This document shows positions 27,036 through 33,000 of a stretch of DNA of 64,000 bases, in pieces (the first letter of the stretch is position 1; every line of letters begins with the position of its first letter). This DNA is from Strongylocentrotus purpuratus (lineage: Eukaryota; Echinodermata; Echinoidea; Camarodonta; Strongylocentrotidae): NCBI RefSeq assembly GCF_000002235.5, contig NW_022145615.1:18587012-18651011 (forward strand), in the 5' to 3' direction. Both the position numbers and the translations under genes were made by a program. A model generated the notes under the pieces. That model made no database searches and was not told the DNA's origin. It was given only the letters and a program-made list of their open reading frames with translations.

Positions 27036-30000
27036 GGGGGGGGGGGGGGGTGGGGGGGTTGGCCGCAAAAGGCAATGCAACATATTTTGTTTAAAGGCCT
27101 GATAAGGGTGATGATGATGGCAACGATCGTGATGATGATGATGATGTTGCCGATGGTGATGTGGTTATGTTGATGACTGCAATGATGATGATGGTGATGA
27201 GTAGAGGAGAAGGAGGGGGGTGAATAGAAGACAGCAATGATGATAATGAAGTTTTTATGGCTCTTTTTCTTGCACATCATTGCCTTAATAGTTTCAGTAT
27301 AAATCCTCTACTACTATATAACTCTGATGGTCCACCCATCCTCCAATCTAGAATCTGTTCATCAATCTCTCTATCATTCTCTCTGTTGCTAGGTAACGAG
27401 GAAGAGGAAGCTTATGATGAAGTAGCCCCCGATGCTGTGGATTACATAGATACCTTTGATGTGGGCAATGAGAGAGCAGACTCGCCTCCCCCGAATAAAA
27501 ATCAACAGGTACATGTATTCCCCAAAATGAAAATTAGTGTTGTGTAAACATAGCATATGTCACAAACAGAGTTGGAATCTCATTGGAACTACATCTTTGT
27601 CAATATATGCTTATAAATGTATAGTTGACTTGTGTTATGCCTTGACATCATTTCTTCAGTCACTATTTTGATGTAAGATGTAATAATGATAAAAATAGTC
27701 ATATTCATGTAGTAGTTAATACTTAAGTAAATGTCATACAAAATATGAAAATAAATAGATGTAATGAGTAACATTTCAATTTTCATGTCTCAGACATTTT
27801 CTGGCCTTCTAATGAAAGGTCTGTATTTTCCCCTGTCAGCAGAGTGAACGAATCCCAGCAGATCATTGTAATAAAATCCTTGAATAAATAATCAAAGTAA
27901 AAGATTTCATTGAATACAGGACCAGATGAATGAAACTTTCATGTTTTATCTCATCTTTGTTACAGAATAATATTCCTGCAGACTTCCCAACTCCCAGCCG
28001 AGCAGTCAGTATGCCAGCACTCACTAATAATCAGACGGATGACCTTAAGGTGAGAGATCTTCTAATTTTTATTTGATTTTGATTTGATTCATATTTATAG
28101 CATACAGACAATGACAAATGCTCTAATTACAGCAAAATTTCTAAAGAAAGCTTTGTCCTTATTCTGCTAAGAAAGGCCTGGTTTGATTTGATTTATAACA
28201 GCAGCAATATCGCAATACATTCAATACAACGAAATTTGCATAACATACAAGAAGAAAAACTATTGGTTCGTAAAAGGGGCCAGATAATAGCACATGTGCT
28301 AGTCGAGCTTAACCACTTACAGCTAAACTATAATTAAAGTTCAGAAAACAAAACAAAAATAATGAATTTACTATTACAATCGATACTTAAAAAATAAGAA
28401 TACTTAACAATGTCTCACAATATACAAACTAATAATAAGGAATAGAATTTTATTTACAGAATAAGAATTATAATATTTAATATTAATTTTATTTTTCTTG
28501 CTGCTTGTATGTTTGTATTTGTAGGAGTTAGAGGAAGAGAATGACTTTCTGAACGAAGAACTCTCCAAGGTGAATGTGGCACACAAGAAAGCACTAGAGA
28601 GGATTAGATTACTTGAAAGTAAAGCTAACGAAATAGAGGTAAGAAAACTAGCTATATTATCTTCATAAACACATGTTTTCTCAACTGCTTTAAAAAACAT
28701 GTATCATACATGTACTTGTTGAATGACGTTTTAACCTGCTAATTCCCCAAAATTGCTTGTTAAAAAGTTAGCATGTTGACATGAAAAGGAAGGACAACAT
28801 TTGCTTTTGATTTCAGATTTGGAGTAATCTTTCAAATTCTTTTGAGTTCAGCTTTAAAGACAAATGCTTATGAATTTGCATTACTTAAAGACCATCTGGA
28901 CTAGTGTACAGGAGGGATTAGACCACCCTGCAAGGTCACTGGACAGGTGGTTATCTCATCAAATCAGCTCTCAATTAACATAAGAAAAAGAGGATCATGG
29001 GGGACCAATGGTCACCGATTATGCAATGTTTGTTATATAGAGGGCACAAGTAGCTACAAGTAGTGCAGTGGGGCTTTAAAGCAAATGTATTTCCCTATTG
29101 ATCATACTGTTTTCTTTTAGACTATAACACTTTTTGTTCATTTCTGTGCTGCAACCTGTTAATTATATTTTTTACTTTGTATGTTATTAAGCAGGTGGAC
29201 AGTTTTAAAGGCCCACTGCACTACTTGTAGCTACTTGCGCCCTCTATATAGAAATCAATGCCTAATCGGTGACCATTGGTCCCCCATGATCCTCTTTTTC
29301 TTACGTTAATTGAGAGCTGAGTTAATGAGATAGCCACCTGTCAGTGACCTTGCTGGGTGGTGTAATCCCCCCCCCCCCCTGGCCAAACTAGTACAGATGG
29401 GCTTTAAGCAATACTGTATTCTTTTAGACTATTACACTTTGTTTATCCCTGTGCTGTAATAATATGTTTTACTTTGTATGTTATTCAGCAGGTGGACAGT
29501 TTTAAGCAGAGGCTAGAGGGTGAGGAGATGAAGAGGAAAGAAGCAGAGAAAGAGATTAATGATCTCAAGAATAAACTCAGTTCCATGAAGGTAAATCATT
29601 ATTTTTATACATGCTTAGCTAACTCTGAAGTGGACAAGATTTTATAGTTGTGTGGTTATGTTCATGTCCATTTGTGTTCTCTTGATAATGATGACGATGG
29701 TGATGATGATGATGATGATGGCGATGGTGATGATGATGACGATGACGATGGTGATGATAATGATGATGCTGATGACCATGATCATTACCATGACCATGAC
29801 TATGAAGATTTTATAGTTTGGCTATGTTTATTTCCATTTCTGTTCTCTTGATAATAATGATGATGATGATGATGGCAACGACGATGGCGATGACGACGAC
29901 AACGACCATGACCATGGCCATGACAATGATATGTCTTGTTTACCCAGGGTAGCCTCATCAGTATTAGTAACTGTTCTCCCTGAGGACCATGTCTTTTCTA

Positions 30001-33000
30001 AAAATGTTGACCGAGAGTAATGAGAAATATATTAGATCAGTTAGGAATAGTGGAAATCAAGTAGCATTGCATTGATAGTTTGTCATTACCTAGAATTTTA
30101 ATTGTTATCTTGAAACATTGTGATGATTATATTAGGGAAAACTATACAATACTATTGAATACTAATTTTGTTTGATACATTTTGTTCTTTATCAGCTGAA
30201 GGAGAGCAAAGATTCCTTTGAAGAAGATGATGAAGATGAGACAAACTCTGTTGGAAGCTGGGGTGATAGTGAAGACGATCTCTTTGGTCTACCTGGTAAG
30301 TAATGAACAGTTTGCTGGTAGAATGCTGTTCAGCTATCATGACCAGGCAGTAGAGGATGGTAATTTTTTATATTTGTTTGATCTTCCTTGTAAGGCTTTG
30401 TCATGGTAATACGGACAATAGCAATTGAATCTTGTTACTATACTCACTTACCTCATCAAATTTAAAATTTGTTGCTTGGCAGAAATTATTTAGAAATGGT
30501 AGCACTCAAAAAGTTATGACACCATTCTTTTGGGAAGATATCCCTGATGGGTCTCCTGACAATTTTGAGGAGTCTAGAAAATTCAGATTTATGCATTCTT
30601 GAGTATTACAGCCTGGTGTTAAGTTTTGCTACCAGGTAATGCATTCAGATCTGGAATAGAATTCAGAATTACCAATGATCGAGTGCACAGTTATTGTGTA
30701 CCACCTGTTGATAAGTTCTTTTCAATTCAAATTCAATTCATAGAAAAACATGATAATTAAGTAATAAATACATACAAAAAAATACATTAGAAGGACCCCT
30801 AAGAAAGCAAAGCTTATTAGGAGGGCCCTGTACAAATACACAGAAATAAATGAACACAAACAAAATTTAAATTGAATTAATCAACAAGCAATAGTAGTAA
30901 AATAAAAAACATAAACCTACATACTCATATTCATTACAATACCTTTACCACACTTGTATAAACAAAAACGTTCAGCAGCATATGTACACTGTAGTATATA
31001 TTAAAATACATGTATGTATGATAAGACTAGTGTACATGGTATTACCTTACAGGAACCAAGAAATCTCCCGGAAAACCTCTGAATCTATCCATGGACATCA
31101 ACTCTCCCAAACATAAGTCCGACACCCAACGTTTCAAGGCTGAGGTAGAGGAACTACGCAAAGAGAATGACAATCTCAAAAACCAATTAGAGGTATGTTA
31201 TCTTCATTATCACATTTATAGAAGGTGTAGACTAGTCTGTATTCATGTTATTATTTATTGAAGATATATTATTATTCTTAATGTGTAATAACTTCCATAC
31301 ATATCAAGGCGTTTTAATTTGAAAGGGTTTTTATGATTACAATGGTGTTGAAAATGTTTATTAACCTGATAATATTAATTATAAGAGAGTATCTTTCCTT
31401 AAATTACATGAAACATCTTTAGTGATTCCCTGATCCTACAAGAATTTAAGATTATCTTTGAAGCAATTTAGTCTTATTATGCTTGCTTAGTGTTATTGAG
31501 TATCATCATCATTTAGAGTCATCACACAACTACAGGTGTACTTCGAAAATGGTGTGTGACGTGTTAGCAGGTTTACAAAGGATCTTGGAAGAACCTGACA
31601 GTGACCGCGACGTGAACGTTCCTACTATGGCCCCCGTTCGGCATTAAAAAAAAAAATATTGTATTGCCCTTTACACCCGACCCACAATTTTTGAAATCGA
31701 TGGGCGAAGAAAAATGTATTGAAGCATTCAAAACTGAAAAATATCAGCCAAATGAGGGAGTTTTTAAAAAAAAAGTAAAAAAAAAAATATTTTAGACCGA
31801 CCAACCCATGTTTTTTTTGTTGGCCTTATTGATGTAGCCAAGGGTAACTATTTCTCTGTTTGATTACAGTCCGGTGAGGTGACCCCAGCAGGAACAGTAT
31901 CCCGGGCTGAGTTTGAGCGTCTGCGTCTCTCATCCAACGGCAGGATAGCAGACCTGGAGGAGGAGCTAGCCAGTCTCAAGGAGGAGCTTGAGGAGACGGA
32001 CCGGGGTAACATGGTCCCGTACGAGGAGTATCGGGAGCTGAAGGAGGCCAACGAGGAGGAGCTTAGTGTCGTAAAGCTGGAGAACATCGTCTTGAAGGAT
32101 GAGATCGGAAACGTCTCTCAGAGAGTGAGTTCGTTTATAACACTCTTCTGATATAATCTCTTAATGAGATATCGAGGGGTCAGTGACACAAAAACGTAAC
32201 TCCATTTTGGCCATTTTGAGAAAAAGTGGTTTAAAGATAGAGGTCCACTTGGGCCTTAAGGAGTTAAATCTATGTTTCACTAGCCATTGACTTCAATAGG
32301 GTGTTGGGTGGAGTTAAGTCTTTGTGTTTCCTAGAAAGCCCACATTTTTCTGAACATTTTGATATCAAATACTAATTTTGGCAAAATATGGAGTTACGTA
32401 TTTGTGTCACTCAACCCTCTATATTATCTCTACATGAACAGGTCAAAGGTTATTTGTATCAAATAGCTGATTTACCGAGACAAATGCTGGATATGTGCTC
32501 ATGTAAATTAAAGTAAACATTATTCTATGCCCTAAATTGCATTCCTTCGTGTACAAGAAGCGGTACTCTTTTCAAATGGGAAACAAAATCTATTTGCGAA
32601 GCACCTCTATATGTAGTTTTTCCAGAGTGATTTTTACCACAATGCACAAAATACTCCGGGCTCTACATGTTTAATAGACAGTTCTTTATATATTAGGGGT
32701 CATTTGTAACATGCTAATTAAAAACTGGGCCATGTGAATTAAAGCTAAATGCATTTTGTTATTAGATTTAACAACTGCACATGGTAGCCAACTAATTTGG
32801 CATATGATTTTTCCTTATATGAAAGAGCAATTATTTTCTGTTTAGTATCTTTCCAAATCTTTTTATCAATGTGTAATTTCATAAGTGTGACATCCATGCC
32901 ATAATTCAAAAATTCTTTAAAAGGTTCTTTTTCTTCTTCTTAATTCTCTTTGTCACTAGCTTGCAGAAATGACAGATAGAAAGGAGCGACTCCAGGAGCA

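Noticed and set aside
26781-27280. Overlapping open frames with poly-Phe, poly-Gly, poly-Pro or poly-Lys
   Set aside because: They arise from the T-run/G-run inside a MITE and from ATG repeats. No splice or homology support.
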